From positions 1-64,000 of the forward strand of contig NZ_JAQPOK010000164.1 in NCBI RefSeq assembly GCF_030068445.1: 64,000 nucleotides of DNA, in the 5' to 3' direction. A program made the translations under genes and the position numbers. Shown here in pieces: positions 18,939 through 27,886 of the stretch. The notes under the pieces are model-generated. The model had not been told where the DNA came from and searched no databases. It saw nothing but the letters and a program-made list of their open reading frames with translations. Positions within the stretch are counted from its first letter, which is position 1. Each line of letters starts with the position of its first letter. Origin of the DNA: Roseofilum halophilum BLCC-M91 (GTDB lineage: Bacteria > Cyanobacteriota > Cyanobacteriia > Cyanobacteriales > Desertifilaceae).

Positions 18939-20104
18939 TGATATTTGAAATTCAAGGTGTGGATTTTATCAATAAAGGTGGTGAATTAATGACCCATGCA
19001 GTTGTACAGCATTTTGCCGATCTGGAACCCGGAAGTAGGGTTGCTGCTCACCTGAGAATGGGAACATTTGATCAAAGAGAAAAAACAGGGTTGTATCATT
19101 TAAGTTGGGCTTATACTGAAAAAGCTCCTCAACTAGGTCATTTGATCAATGCTTGTGCCACGTTGATCCCGCAACAACTATGTCATTCTCTTAAGCTGAT
19201 TAGAATACAGGAAGTAGATGCAGTTTTAGATGCTTCAGGGTTTACATACAGCGATCAACAGGGAGCAGCAATGATAGAAATAATGGCTAAAAGACTGAAA
19301 CTTCGTAAACAAGAAGGAAAAAAAGTTATCTTACTGCCCCAAGCTTTTGGGCCATTCAAAAACCAGCGTGTTAAAAAGGCATTTTTAGAGATTTTAGAAA
19401 ACTCTGACTTGGTATTTGCGAGAGATCGAGTTTCCTATGAATATTTACAAAATATCAAGGATTTGCTGTCTAAGTGTCCATCAATTAAAAAAGCACCTGA
19501 TTTTACTAATTTAGTTAAGGGTAAAGTCCCTGAATACTTTAAGCCTGAATCATCTAAGAGGAAGGGTTGCATTGTGCCTAACTATAGAATGGTGCAAAGA
19601 ACAAGTTCAGAAGTTAAGGAAAAATATCTAGATTTTTTACAAATTTGTGCTAAATATTTAATTGAAAAAGATATAGAGCCATTTATTTTAATTCACGAAA
19701 CCAGAACCGACTATGACCTGGCTTTGAAATTGCAAGCTGAAATCGGTCAATCTTTGCAAATCATCCAAGAAGCTTCACCCTTATACATTAAAGGCATCTT
19801 GGGGAATTCGTTCTTGGTTATTGGGTCTCGCTTCCATAGTTTAGTGAGTACCCTTTCTCAATGTGTTCCTTGTTTAGGGACAGGATGGAGTCATAAATAT
19901 GAAATGCTTTTTGATGATTATGATTGTCCAGAATGTTTGATATCTCCGGTTGAATCAGAGGAAAAAGTACATAAGACACTAGATAGGCTTATAGAAGAAC
20001 CAGATCGATCTAATTTAATGAATCGATTACATATAGCTAGTCAAGAACAAAAACGATTAACTACTCAAATGTGGGAAGAAGTAGATCAATTTCTTCAAGT
20101 CTAA
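18938..20104 (+). CDS. Polysaccharide pyruvyl transferase family protein
   Basis: Member of the CsaB/WcaK-type family that adds pyruvate ketals to polysaccharides. Landmarks are the N-terminal NKGGELM (residues 12-18), the central VILLPQAFGPFKN near 130, FARDRVSYEYL near 162, and the C-terminal VIGSRFHSLVSTLSQCVPCL near 290, where the SRFHS signature is diagnostic. The ATG overlaps the previous stop by one base (TAATG), so translation is coupled to the nitroreductase-like protein. The acceptor sugar is unknown. Cytoplasmic, acting on a lipid-linked or nucleotide-linked precursor. Confidence 0.88.
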   Translation: MIFEIQGVDFINKGGELMTHAVVQHFADLEPGSRVAAHLRMGTFDQREKTGLYHLSWAYTEKAPQLGHLINACATLIPQQLCHSLKLIRIQEVDAVLDASGFTYSDQQGAAMIEIMAKRLKLRKQEGKKVILLPQAFGPFKNQRVKKAFLEILENSDLVFARDRVSYEYLQNIKDLLSKCPSIKKAPDFTNLVKGKVPEYFKPESSKRKGCIVPNYRMVQRTSSEVKEKYLDFLQICAKYLIEKDIEPFILIHETRTDYDLALKLQAEIGQSLQIIQEASPLYIKGILGNSFLVIGSRFHSLVSTLSQCVPCLGTGWSHKYEMLFDDYDCPECLISPVESEEKVHKTLDRLIEEPDRSNLMNRLHIASQEQKRLTTQMWEEVDQFLQV

Positions 20105-20121
20105 TTATTCAAATTGGTTTT

Positions 20122-21180
20122 ATGATAAAACTCATGCATAATGGTCTTAAAGACCTACTTTCAATTGGAGACTATGCTCCAGGACGAAAAATTGGGTTTG
20201 TTTCTCTGGAAACTCCTTTACCCCAGGGATTGAAGAAGTTTACCCAATCGATGAATTATCAGGTGGGACTCCAGTTGCGTCGGGAGTATCGCCATGTTGC
20301 GATGGGGACTCGCGCTCTGCAATTTCCGCAAGAGGTGAATACGATCTTTGTGTTTGAACTCTATAATCAACATCTGTCGATTTTGCTTCCTTTGCTCGCA
20401 CTGCAAGCTCTACAGGGGAAAGAGGTGTTGATTAGTTTGCATGGGAATCAGCAGTTTGCGATGTCGAGTGGGATCAAAAATCTGGGGTTGATGTATCTGA
20501 GGATGTATCTAAAACTGTTCAAAAATCTGAAGGTGGTGACGCTGGAGGTGGACGATAGGGTGATTCCGGAAAGGTATCGATTGCCTCCAGAGTCGATGTT
20601 TGTGATTCCTCATCCGATTATTAGTGGGGTGGAACCGAAGCTGAAACCAGGGGAGAGGTTACCGGCAGATCGACGGGTTAAGATTGGGGTGGTGGGGATG
20701 ATTCGTCCGGATAAACCGATCGCCAAACTCATCAAACAGCTTACCAGCTATACGGCTACCCATCCCCACTGTGAACTGGTGATTGGCACTCCCTTGAGCA
20801 AGAAACCGAAGGAGCTGGAGAATATAGAGGCAACTCTGCGAGATACGACGAAGGAGGAAGATTATCTCAAGGTGTTGCAGGAAATCGATATCCTGGTGAT
20901 TCATTACGATCGCGATCGCTACTATTATCGCACCAGTGGCGTAATTAGCGATGCGGGTTCCTGTGGATGCTATATCATTGCCTCTAATTATCCCGCGATC
21001 GAGCATCAAGTCAAGTGGCCAACCCCCATCGGTGCAACCTTTGAGGACTTTGAACAAATCCCCAAACTTATTGATGAGGCAATTCTCCATCTGCGCGAGC
21101 AGGGGCAAGATAACCACTGGGAATGGCGCAAACAACGCAATGCTGAGGCGATCGCCAAAATCCTCTTTCCAGAAGTGTGA
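20122..21180 (+). CDS. Glycosyltransferase, GT-B type
   Basis: Probable GT-B sugar transferase of the surface-polysaccharide cassette. The N-terminal half shows alternating beta/alpha units (KIGFVSLETP, EVLISLHGN); the C-terminal half has the donor-binding landmarks KIGVVGMIRPDKPI near 190 and the late Gly-rich SDAGSCGCYIIASNYP near 290. The ATG at 20122 (352 aa) is 17 nt after the pyruvyl transferase stop; an upstream GTG in the same frame would overlap that gene. Codon choice appears less AT-rich than in the two preceding genes. Donor and acceptor unknown. Confidence 0.8.
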   Translation: MIKLMHNGLKDLLSIGDYAPGRKIGFVSLETPLPQGLKKFTQSMNYQVGLQLRREYRHVAMGTRALQFPQEVNTIFVFELYNQHLSILLPLLALQALQGKEVLISLHGNQQFAMSSGIKNLGLMYLRMYLKLFKNLKVVTLEVDDRVIPERYRLPPESMFVIPHPIISGVEPKLKPGERLPADRRVKIGVVGMIRPDKPIAKLIKQLTSYTATHPHCELVIGTPLSKKPKELENIEATLRDTTKEEDYLKVLQEIDILVIHYDRDRYYYRTSGVISDAGSCGCYIIASNYPAIEHQVKWPTPIGATFEDFEQIPKLIDEAILHLREQGQDNHWEWRKQRNAEAIAKILFPEV

Positions 21181-21213
21181 CGACATGGGATTTTTCTAGA
21201 GAATTCAGACCGT

Positions 21214-22026
21214 TTAATTCAGGCAGAGGGGAAAGAAATGCCCCACCGGGCCAGTTCCTTGACCAATTTCTAAGCTCCATTTCAGGGCTTCAGTGACATA
21301 GTTTTTCCCTTGATGCACTGCATCTCGTATAGAATGGCCAGTGGCCAGATTCGCAGCGATCGCCGCCGAAAGAGTACATCCGGTTCCATGGGTATTGCCA
21401 GTGTCGATACATTCCGTTTTCAGCACCACCATTCCCTGGTCATCAAGCAGAACATCAACCCCCCGTAATTCTCCAGTCATTCCACCTCCTTTAATCAAAA
21501 CCGCCTGCACTCCAGATTGCCATTTCAAGGTTTCAGCCGCTTCTTCCATTTTCTCTAACGAGTTAATTTCTACACCCGTGAGCAACTGAGCTTCATAGCG
21601 GTTTGGGGTGACTACCGTAGCTTGGGGAATTAACGCCTGTTGTAGAGTCTCCACCGCTTGCCGATCGATCAGTTGGGCCCCACTACGGGAGACCATCACC
21701 GGATCGACGACCAGGGGACGCAATTGCAGAGTTTGCAGGCGATCGCTCACCGCCTGAATAATCTCAGCATTGAGCAACATTCCCGTCTTCACAGCCTGAA
21801 CCCCCAGATCGTCAACCACTGCATCGAGTTGAGCCACAACTGCTTGTGGAGGTAACCCATCAACTCGATTAACGGCCACAGTATTCTGGGCCGTAACACA
21901 AGTGAGAGCGGACGCACCATGGACACAATGAAACGCAAACGTGCGTAAATCTGCCTGAATGCCTGCCCCTCCCCCACTATCCGATCCGGCGATCGTCAAG
22001 ACAACGGGAATTTTAGACTTCATCAA
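21214..22026 (-). CDS. thiD: Hydroxymethylpyrimidine (phosphate) kinase ThiD
   Basis: Phosphorylates hydroxymethylpyrimidine and its monophosphate for thiamine synthesis. It is a ribokinase-fold protein with TIAGSDSGGGAGIQADLRTF at the start (residues 11-30), DPVMVSRSGA near 127, and the catalytic anion hole TGNTHGTGCTLSAAIAA near 215. The 270-aa length is typical. Nine bases separate its start from the upstream ftsZ stop, so it is likely cotranscribed with ftsZ. It converges with the glycosyltransferase at 21180. Confidence 0.96.
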   Translation of the reverse strand: MMKSKIPVVLTIAGSDSGGGAGIQADLRTFAFHCVHGASALTCVTAQNTVAVNRVDGLPPQAVVAQLDAVVDDLGVQAVKTGMLLNAEIIQAVSDRLQTLQLRPLVVDPVMVSRSGAQLIDRQAVETLQQALIPQATVVTPNRYEAQLLTGVEINSLEKMEEAAETLKWQSGVQAVLIKGGGMTGELRGVDVLLDDQGMVVLKTECIDTGNTHGTGCTLSAAIAANLATGHSIRDAVHQGKNYVTEALKWSLEIGQGTGPVGHFFPLCLN

Positions 22027-22035
22027 CTCCTCCTT

Positions 22036-23322
22036 CTAGTTTCTAGGGGGACGACGACGTTGGAGGAAATCAGGAATATCCAACCCTTTAGGTTGAGGAC
22101 TCATGGGAGAAGGACTCGGAGAAGGAGCCGGAGCCGGAGCAGGGGTAAAGGGCGCTTGATAGGTATTCGTATTCGATCGCTGCTGTTGTACAGTTGCCGA
22201 TGAGGAGCTTTCCCCCGTAAAGCCCGTCGCAATCACCGTAATCCTGATTTCCCCTTGCAGTTTCTCATCAATCACCGCACCAAAGATAATATTGGCATTG
22301 GGATCGACCGCCTCGTAAATCACCTCAGCCGCCGCATTCACCTCAAAGAGGGTCAGATCGCTACCGCCCGTAATATTCAGCACCACCCCTTTAGCGCCAT
22401 CAATGGAAGACTCCAGCAACGGCGACGAAATAGCGGCGATCGCCGCCTCCCGCGCTCTCGACTTCCCAGAACCGCCACCAATACCCATCAGCGCCGATCC
22501 CGCATCCGCCATCACCGCCCGCACATCAGCAAAATCCACATTCACCAATCCCGGAACCGTAATAATATCCGCAATACCTTGTACCCCTTGACGCAGAATA
22601 TCATCAGCCACCGTAAACGCTTCCTGCATCGGCGTTTGTTCAGAAATCACCGACAACAACTTATCATTGGGGATAATAATCAACGTATCCACCCGACTTT
22701 TCAGGGCTTCGATCCCCTGTTCCGCCTGACTCATGCGCCGCCGACCTTCAAACATAAACGGCCGAGTCACCACGCCCACAGTCAGCGCCCCCACCTCTTT
22801 GGCCACTTCTGCCACCACTGCCGAGGCTCCTGTACCCGTACCGCCTCCCATTCCAGACGTAATAAACACCAAATCCGAGCCTTCCAGAGCCGCCGCCAGT
22901 TCATCGCGGGACTCTTCTGCGGCCTTTTGTCCGATCGCCGGATTTCCCCCAGCTCCCAAGCCACGGGTGAGCTTCTGCCCAATTTGCAGTCGATTCATGG
23001 CGGCTGAACTGACCAAGGCCTGGGCATCCGTATTGATTGACCAAAACTCAACCCCTGACACTTCATTAATCACCATGCGGTTGACCGCATTACCACCGCC
23101 ACCCCCGACACCAATCACCTTAATTTTGGCCACACTACTGGGTGTAATATTTTGTAGTTGATCCTCATCACTTACCATCTGTTGATGCCCTTTGAAATTA
23201 GAAGAAGAAACTCCAGCATTTTTGAACGGATTACCTGAATCCACAGCCGTCGAAGCATTGGATTGACTATCGCGATTCGAGTTGAGGGGGACATTCCCCA
23301 GCTTCTGATTGGGAGGTGTCAT
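22036..23322 (-). CDS. ftsZ: Cell division protein FtsZ
   Basis: Tubulin-like GTPase that forms the cytokinetic Z ring. A variable N-terminal extension of ~65 residues precedes [17 protein letters not shown]. The tubulin signature GGGTGTGA is near 160, and the T7-loop region [11 protein letters not shown] near 265. The C-terminal linker is Pro-rich ([14 protein letters not shown]), ending in the conserved peptide [10 protein letters not shown] that binds membrane tethers. At 428 aa it is in the cyanobacterial range. The extended N-terminus is common in cyanobacterial FtsZ. Upstream, 324 nt separate it from ftsQ. Confidence 0.98.
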   Translation of the reverse strand: MTPPNQKLGNVPLNSNRDSQSNASTAVDSGNPFKNAGVSSSNFKGHQQMVSDEDQLQNITPSSVAKIKVIGVGGGGGNAVNRMVINEVSGVEFWSINTDAQALVSSAAMNRLQIGQKLTRGLGAGGNPAIGQKAAEESRDELAAALEGSDLVFITSGMGGGTGTGASAVVAEVAKEVGALTVGVVTRPFMFEGRRRMSQAEQGIEALKSRVDTLIIIPNDKLLSVISEQTPMQEAFTVADDILRQGVQGIADIITVPGLVNVDFADVRAVMADAGSALMGIGGGSGKSRAREAAIAAISSPLLESSIDGAKGVVLNITGGSDLTLFEVNAAAEVIYEAVDPNANIIFGAVIDEKLQGEIRITVIATGFTGESSSSATVQQQRSNTNTYQAPFTPAPAPAPSPSPSPMSPQPKGLDIPDFLQRRRPPRN

Positions 23323-23646
23323 GGGCAGTTGCTTTACACAATAAATATCAATGAATGTATAGTATCAAGATGGTTAAGGATTGACATCGCGACTCAGGTC
23401 GGCACAAATGGGCCCTAGCGCTCAATCCTTATACCCACAAACTTGGCCCAGCCAGGGACTTGGCCGATTCACCATACCACCGATGAAGCTTATCATAGCT
23501 TTTACTCATTGGTTTAGATATTCAGCTTCAGGTTCTCTAATCGAGTCAAGGGGGAATCGTTACCAGAAGTTTATCAGACTTCCCCTGAAAAAACGTTAAG
23601 TCTTACCTAAATTTACCGATTATTCTCCTCATCAGTCAGAGTTGTC
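23323..23646. other. Intergenic region between ftsQ and ftsZ
   Basis: 324 nt without a supported gene. It must carry the ftsZ control region because ftsZ is the next minus-strand gene. A 72-codon open frame on the plus strand (23381-23599) has no ribosome binding site or family resemblance and is not called. No strong hairpin or dyad was seen by eye. Confidence 0.5.
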
Positions 23647-24462
23647 TCAATTTTGAGAAGGGTTGAATGGGGTTGATGAAGACTTCATCTCAATCGATGG
23701 CGCATCTGGATTGCTCAAATCAATATAATTCATGTCCCTAGGATCGAGCTGCTGAGGAAGTTGTCGCAATTGATCGAGGACTTGTACTTGTTGAGCAAAG
23801 TTGGGAGTATACGTGCCCAGATGCACTTGGCCTAATTCTGTGGTGAGGATCAAGTTTTTAGGGTCTTCCCAGTTGAGTTTGGTGATTTCAACGGGAGATT
23901 CCTTGAGAACCCTATAGATTTCGGGCCAATAGGATTGATAATGGGTGAGTTGGCCAATAATTTTCAGGCTGGGAAGGGGAAAATCGGTCAACTGGGTGTA
24001 GTTTTCCAAGGGCATCCAAATTCCTTGTTCATCAATTAAACCCACCGTTTTACTCTGTCGAGAGGTCATGGCGATCGCCACCGGAAACCGCTCACTCACT
24101 TCAATATTTAATCGCAGGGGAAACAACTGACGAGTGACTCGCGCTTGGGCCACGGGGCCATTTTCTTCTAAGGTTTGGGCAATTTCATGGGGTTCGAGTC
24201 GAAAGACCAATTGAGGATAATGGATCGGTAAAATCTCCCGCAAGGCTTGGGTAGTGACCAATTTATTGCCCGTAATCACCACTTGTTCAGGATCGCGGAT
24301 CGCCCAGTTAGGTTGGACAAGTAGCCATCCTCCCCCATAGGCGATCGCCCCAACAGCGACGGTTTGCCACAGGGTTTGCACTACCTTCAACCGTTGTCTT
24401 TGGCGGAGTTGTTTGCGTCGTTCGATTAATTCCTGTTTAGAAATCGGTTGAATAAGGGTCAT
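23647..24462 (-). CDS. ftsQ: Cell division protein FtsQ (POTRA-domain)
   Basis: Bitopic divisome protein. The cytoplasmic basic N-terminus (ERRKQLRQRQRLKV) is followed by one transmembrane helix (about 31-50, VAVGAIAYGGGWLLVQ), the POTRA domain starting AIRDPEQVVITGNKLV, and a beta domain. The 271-aa length and position before ftsZ fit FtsQ/DivIB. The ATG is immediately preceded on the coding strand by a C-rich tract and no Shine-Dalgarno is visible. FtsQ is conserved but variable in sequence, so confidence is slightly below that for ftsZ. Confidence 0.9.
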   Translation of the reverse strand: MTLIQPISKQELIERRKQLRQRQRLKVVQTLWQTVAVGAIAYGGGWLLVQPNWAIRDPEQVVITGNKLVTTQALREILPIHYPQLVFRLEPHEIAQTLEENGPVAQARVTRQLFPLRLNIEVSERFPVAIAMTSRQSKTVGLIDEQGIWMPLENYTQLTDFPLPSLKIIGQLTHYQSYWPEIYRVLKESPVEITKLNWEDPKNLILTTELGQVHLGTYTPNFAQQVQVLDQLRQLPQQLDPRDMNYIDLSNPDAPSIEMKSSSTPFNPSQN

Positions 24463-24463
24463 T

Positions 24464-24507
24464 GGGGGAATGGGGGAGTGGGGGAGTGGGGAGTGGGGAG
24501 TAAGGGG
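24464..24507 (+). repeat. G-run tract, quadruplex-capable, abutting ftsQ start
   Basis: Six runs of four or five G (24464-68, 24472-76, 24480-84, 24488-91, 24495-98, 24504-07) are separated by AGT/AAT-like triplets or a short spacer. It is a degenerate CCCCACT-type heptamer array on the minus strand. It begins one base from the ftsQ initiation codon, so the ftsQ leader mRNA is C-rich. Confidence 0.75.
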
Positions 24508-24560
24508 TTTAGATATAGTTTATAAACTTCTAGAGCATGGAGATAAGGGGCTTTTACCCT

Positions 24561-24998
24561 CTACCCAGAAGACTCTTCAACCTCCTGGTGCTGCTGCAAC
24601 CACTCCTGAGTTAAATAGTTCCCCCATTCCCTGGCCAATCGTGCATCTGTGAAAGGAATTGTCACAGGTTCCTTTTCTCCTTTCAACTGTAAGGCTAACG
24701 TTACCATTTTTCCTTGGGGTGGCTCATCCCTGACCTGTTCTCCATCGACCCACAGTTGCAAGCTTTCGAGGTCGCTTAGAGCTAAGGTTTGAGCATTAAT
24801 CACCCCAGAAACCGTGGGTTGACCCCAAGTTAGGCGATCGCCTTTTTGTCCCAAAGCCGCATAAATATCATATTTATAGCGCTCAAAGTCTTTGGCCCAA
24901 TCTTCATACACCTGTAATTTGCGGTATTCTCTCCACCCGGCCCAGGTTAATCCAATAAATACGGCCAGTAAGGGCAACCAGAGTAAACCTCGTTCCAT
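24561..24998 (-). CDS. Small membrane-anchored protein upstream of ftsQ, function unknown
   Basis: 145-aa protein with one N-terminal membrane helix (about 4-20, LLWLPLLAVFIGLTWAGW) and a soluble domain. The soluble part begins with a charged helix (REYRKLQVYEDWAKDFERYKYD) and continues with beta-rich segments (LALQLKGEKEPVTIPF). No family recognised; similar short anchored proteins accompany ftsQ-ftsZ in cyanobacteria, but this is from memory. It is 98 nt upstream of ftsQ on the same strand and may be cotranscribed. Confidence 0.65.
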   Translation of the reverse strand: MERGLLWLPLLAVFIGLTWAGWREYRKLQVYEDWAKDFERYKYDIYAALGQKGDRLTWGQPTVSGVINAQTLALSDLESLQLWVDGEQVRDEPPQGKMVTLALQLKGEKEPVTIPFTDARLAREWGNYLTQEWLQQHQEVEESSG

Positions 24999-25185
24999 AA
25001 TCTTTCTCGTTAGTGATTTCTGGAGATGGAAACCATTTTCCCGCCATTGCCGATCTGAAAAGAATCGTTAAAGATTCGGCCACATTGCCCCCAAATCCCC
25101 AAGGGGATGAGTTATGGTTGTAAGAGCTATCACTTAACTTCTACTCCTAAGTATCTTTGACCACCGAATCTCGATTCTGTCAGCA

Positions 25186-26952
25186 ATGAAAAAATTTCTC
25201 CTCCTGTGCTTATTTATTTTTACATTAGGGTTTGCCCTTTTCAACTCTGAAGGATTGGCGACTCAAGGAACCTATCAATCGATTATCCTGGATTTTCGCG
25301 AAGAGCGGGCTAATCAAATTCCTGAATGGGTGCAAACTCTCAATCAAGAGTATGGCATAAGTCCCCAGCTCAACAGCGAATTTTCTCTCGACGATCATGT
25401 TTATGTGGTTGAGGGCGATCGCCTCTTGTTAGAGCAACTGCAAGCTACAGATCTAAAAAATTATACCGAAACTATTGAACCCAATTATATTTATCAAGCC
25501 ACTGAGATCCCCAACGATCCCGATTATGCCAAGCAGTGGAACCTCCGCAGCATCAATATGGAATCCGCTTGGGATGACACCAAAGGCCAGGGGGTGACGG
25601 TGGCCGTGATTGATACGGGAATCACGCAAGTCCCGGATCTCAAAGACACGAAGTTTGCCCAGGGCTATGATTTCGTCAACGATCGCATCGAAGCCAAGGA
25701 TGATGCCGGTCATGGAACCCATGTAGCGGGAACCATTGCCCAATCGACCAATAATGACTATGGGGTAGCCGGGATCGCCTACGAAGCTAAATTAATGCCC
25801 CTGAAAGTCCTAGGCGCAAGTGGGGGCGGCACGGTGGCCGATATTGCCGAAGCGATTAAATTTGCTGCCGATCATGAAGCAGATGTGATTAACCTCAGTT
25901 TGGGGGGAGCAGGGGAAAGTAGTCTACTCAAAGAGGCGATCGATTATGCCTATAACAAAGGTGTTGTCGTTGTGGCAGCAGCCGGAAATTCTAATCAGAA
26001 TGCTGCAAGCTATCCCGCTCGTTATCCCCATGCGATCGGGATTTCTGCCCTCGATCCCTCTGGCGCGAAGGCTCCCTATTCTAACTTTGGCGCTGGGGTA
26101 GACCTGTCAGCCCCCGGAGGTTCAGAAGCCGGTAAAATTCTGCAAAACACCATCGATCCCCAAACTGGAAAAGCCGTCTTTGAAGGCTATCAGGGAACTA
26201 GCATGGCTGCGCCCCATGTGGCCGGCGTTGCGGCTTTAATTAAATCAGTAGGCGTAGAAGACCCCGAAGATGTACTAAAAATCCTCAAAGAATCGTCTCG
26301 CAGTGTGGAAGAAGACCCCCTGAATCATTTTGGTGCGGGTCAATTGGATGCCGGAGCAGCCGTTAAACTGGCCCTGAAAGGTCAAATTACATTCAAAGAC
26401 TTTTTCCGGTGGTTGCGCGATAATGGCTATCTGAATCCTCGCTTCTGGATCGATGGTGGGGCGATCGCCTTAATGCCCAAAATTGCCATGGTACTCGGTT
26501 CCTATCTCCTCGCTTGGTTGCTGCGGAACTATTTCCCCTTTGCCTGGAGTGGTTCGTTAAATATGGGTTTAGTCGCTGGAAGTACGGGTTTATTCTTCCT
26601 GCGAGGCTTATACTTCTTTGATGTCCCCCAATGGCCCTTCCGGATGATGGGCAGCTCGATCGCCGAATGGGGTAATATCATTAGCGGCAGTCCCCTACTC
26701 AACCCCATTTTCGCCAGTGTTTTGATTCCCCTAATCTTAGCGATCGCTCTGTTGGGACATCCCTCTGGAAAATGGTTGGCGATCGGCACAAGCTTAGGAT
26801 TTGCCAGTTTCCTCGGCATCAGCGCCGTTACTGACCCAGAAATGCTCTGGTTAGGTTCAGGTTGGCCCGCTCAACTGTTCCTAGTCGTTAACGCCCTCTT
26901 GTGTTTCGCCCTTGCTCGTTTAGCCGTCACTGGAGAAGGAAAAACCGCATGA
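25186..26952 (+). CDS. S8 (subtilisin) family peptidase with polytopic membrane C-terminus
   Basis: Exported serine protease. A signal peptide is at residues 1-22 (KKFLLLCLFIFTLGFALF), a propeptide-like region follows to ~110, then the subtilase domain with catalytic Asp in VAVIDTGI near 145, His in GHGTHVAGT near 182, and Ser in GTSMAAPHVAGVAAL near 340. All three catalytic residues are present. The last ~170 residues hold about five hydrophobic helices (for example SVLIPLILAIALLG), uncommon for the family, so the protease domain is probably held at the membrane facing the periplasm. The next small gene overlaps its stop (ATGA). Confidence 0.9.
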   Translation: MKKFLLLCLFIFTLGFALFNSEGLATQGTYQSIILDFREERANQIPEWVQTLNQEYGISPQLNSEFSLDDHVYVVEGDRLLLEQLQATDLKNYTETIEPNYIYQATEIPNDPDYAKQWNLRSINMESAWDDTKGQGVTVAVIDTGITQVPDLKDTKFAQGYDFVNDRIEAKDDAGHGTHVAGTIAQSTNNDYGVAGIAYEAKLMPLKVLGASGGGTVADIAEAIKFAADHEADVINLSLGGAGESSLLKEAIDYAYNKGVVVVAAAGNSNQNAASYPARYPHAIGISALDPSGAKAPYSNFGAGVDLSAPGGSEAGKILQNTIDPQTGKAVFEGYQGTSMAAPHVAGVAALIKSVGVEDPEDVLKILKESSRSVEEDPLNHFGAGQLDAGAAVKLALKGQITFKDFFRWLRDNGYLNPRFWIDGGAIALMPKIAMVLGSYLLAWLLRNYFPFAWSGSLNMGLVAGSTGLFFLRGLYFFDVPQWPFRMMGSSIAEWGNIISGSPLLNPIFASVLIPLILAIALLGHPSGKWLAIGTSLGFASFLGISAVTDPEMLWLGSGWPAQLFLVVNALLCFALARLAVTGEGKTA

Positions 26953-27167
26953 GTTTAACTGTCAATGGGGTAATTGAACATAAACCCCTAGGCCCAGGAA
27001 CTTGGGCCTTAGTCGCTGAGGATGTAACCTATGAACTCAAAGACGCTCCGGATGAAATCAAACAATCGGGACTTCAGGTTCAGGTTGAAGGAACCATTCG
27101 CGAAGATGTGATGACCCTAGCGATGATTGGCCCCGTTTTAGAAGTGCATTCGTTTGAAGTCCTATAA
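26949..27167 (+). CDS. Small conserved protein coupled to the S8 peptidase
   Basis: 72-aa protein, not recognised as a named family. It looks all-beta (LTVNGVIEHKPLG, WALVAEDVTYEL, LQVQVEGTIRED, VLEVHSFEVL), consistent with a small OB-like or beta-sandwich fold. The ATG at 26949 overlaps the TGA of the protease gene; a longer reading from 26901 lies wholly inside that gene and is rejected. Translational coupling suggests it works with the peptidase, possibly as a regulator or inhibitor, which is inference only. Confidence 0.7.
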   Translation: MSLTVNGVIEHKPLGPGTWALVAEDVTYELKDAPDEIKQSGLQVQVEGTIREDVMTLAMIGPVLEVHSFEVL

Positions 27168-27202
27168 ATCTAAGTAGGGTGGGCAATGCCCACCTGACTG
27201 GT

Positions 27203-27241
27203 TTTTAACTCTAGCGAGCGTCTCGCTCGCTAGAGTTAAAA
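27203..27241. terminator. Perfect 18-bp stem hairpin, likely bidirectional terminator
   Basis: TTTTAACTCTAGCGAGCG (27203-27220), loop TCT, then the exact reverse complement (27224-27241). It lies between two convergent genes; the stem flanks supply A and T tracts on both strands. A second smaller palindrome (GGTGGGC, AAT, GCCCACC) is at 27178-27194. Confidence 0.85.
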
Positions 27242-27250
27242 TTCCAAAAC

Positions 27251-27886
27251 TTACTCCATCAGTTTGATGGAAAAATCAGCAAACGTAATCGTATAGCTAT
27301 CCTGTTTTTGCTCGGTAATAAACCTCAAAATCGCTTCCGAGGCTACCGCAACCGTGAGTAAGACCAAATTGCGGGCGAGGGGATAATCACAGATATCATC
27401 ATTAACAGGAGAAGGGACGCGATAGCGATCGTTCCAAATAATTTCCCCATAGTCTGAGGCTAATCCAATATGTAGACAGGGGATTTGGTGGGTTGTGCAA
27501 TAGTCTTTGACGCTTTGGCGACTGGGACTGTTGTCAAAGGTATCAATGACTAATGAGGAACCTTTGAGGAATTTATGAACGGTGTCGTCAGTTAACCGTT
27601 GATTGATACTCTGCAAACTGATGCCCAGAGCGCGATAGAGGGTATTGGTGAGGATTTTAACTTTATAAGCGCCCACATCCGATTGATAATAGGGTTGGGT
27701 GGAGAGATTACGCTCTTCAATGCGATCGCCGTCAATCACCTTGATCTGAGTCAGTCCCGTTCTGGCCAAATTTTCCGTCAGGTTTCCCCCCAAAGCACCC
27801 GCACCACAAATGGCGATCGGAAAGTCTTTCAGGCGTTTCATAACGACTGCTGTACGATGTAATTCTTCATGAAAAAACATAGACAT
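27251..27886 (-). CDS. ThiF/MoeB/HesA-type adenylyltransferase, stand-alone
   Basis: E1-like ATP-dependent adenylating enzyme of 211 aa. It has the nucleotide-binding GAGALGGNL near 29-37, the Asp and Arg positions DGDRIEERNLSTQ near 52-64, and a late DTFDNSPSR near 115. The C-terminal rhodanese-like domain of MoeB and the CxxC zinc pairs are absent, so it is a minimal form. No partner gene for a ubiquitin-like protein, JAB peptidase or thiazole synthase lies beside it, so the substrate is unknown. Converges with the peptidase operon across the strong hairpin. Confidence 0.8.
   Translation of the reverse strand: MSMFFHEELHRTAVVMKRLKDFPIAICGAGALGGNLTENLARTGLTQIKVIDGDRIEERNLSTQPYYQSDVGAYKVKILTNTLYRALGISLQSINQRLTDDTVHKFLKGSSLVIDTFDNSPSRQSVKDYCTTHQIPCLHIGLASDYGEIIWNDRYRVPSPVNDDICDYPLARNLVLLTVAVASEAILRFITEQKQDSYTITFADFSIKLME

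Noticed and set aside
22255-23007. 250-codon plus-strand frame opposite ftsZ
   Set aside because: Arg/His-rich, low-complexity translation antisense to a clear ftsZ; no start signal. Shadow of ftsZ codon use.
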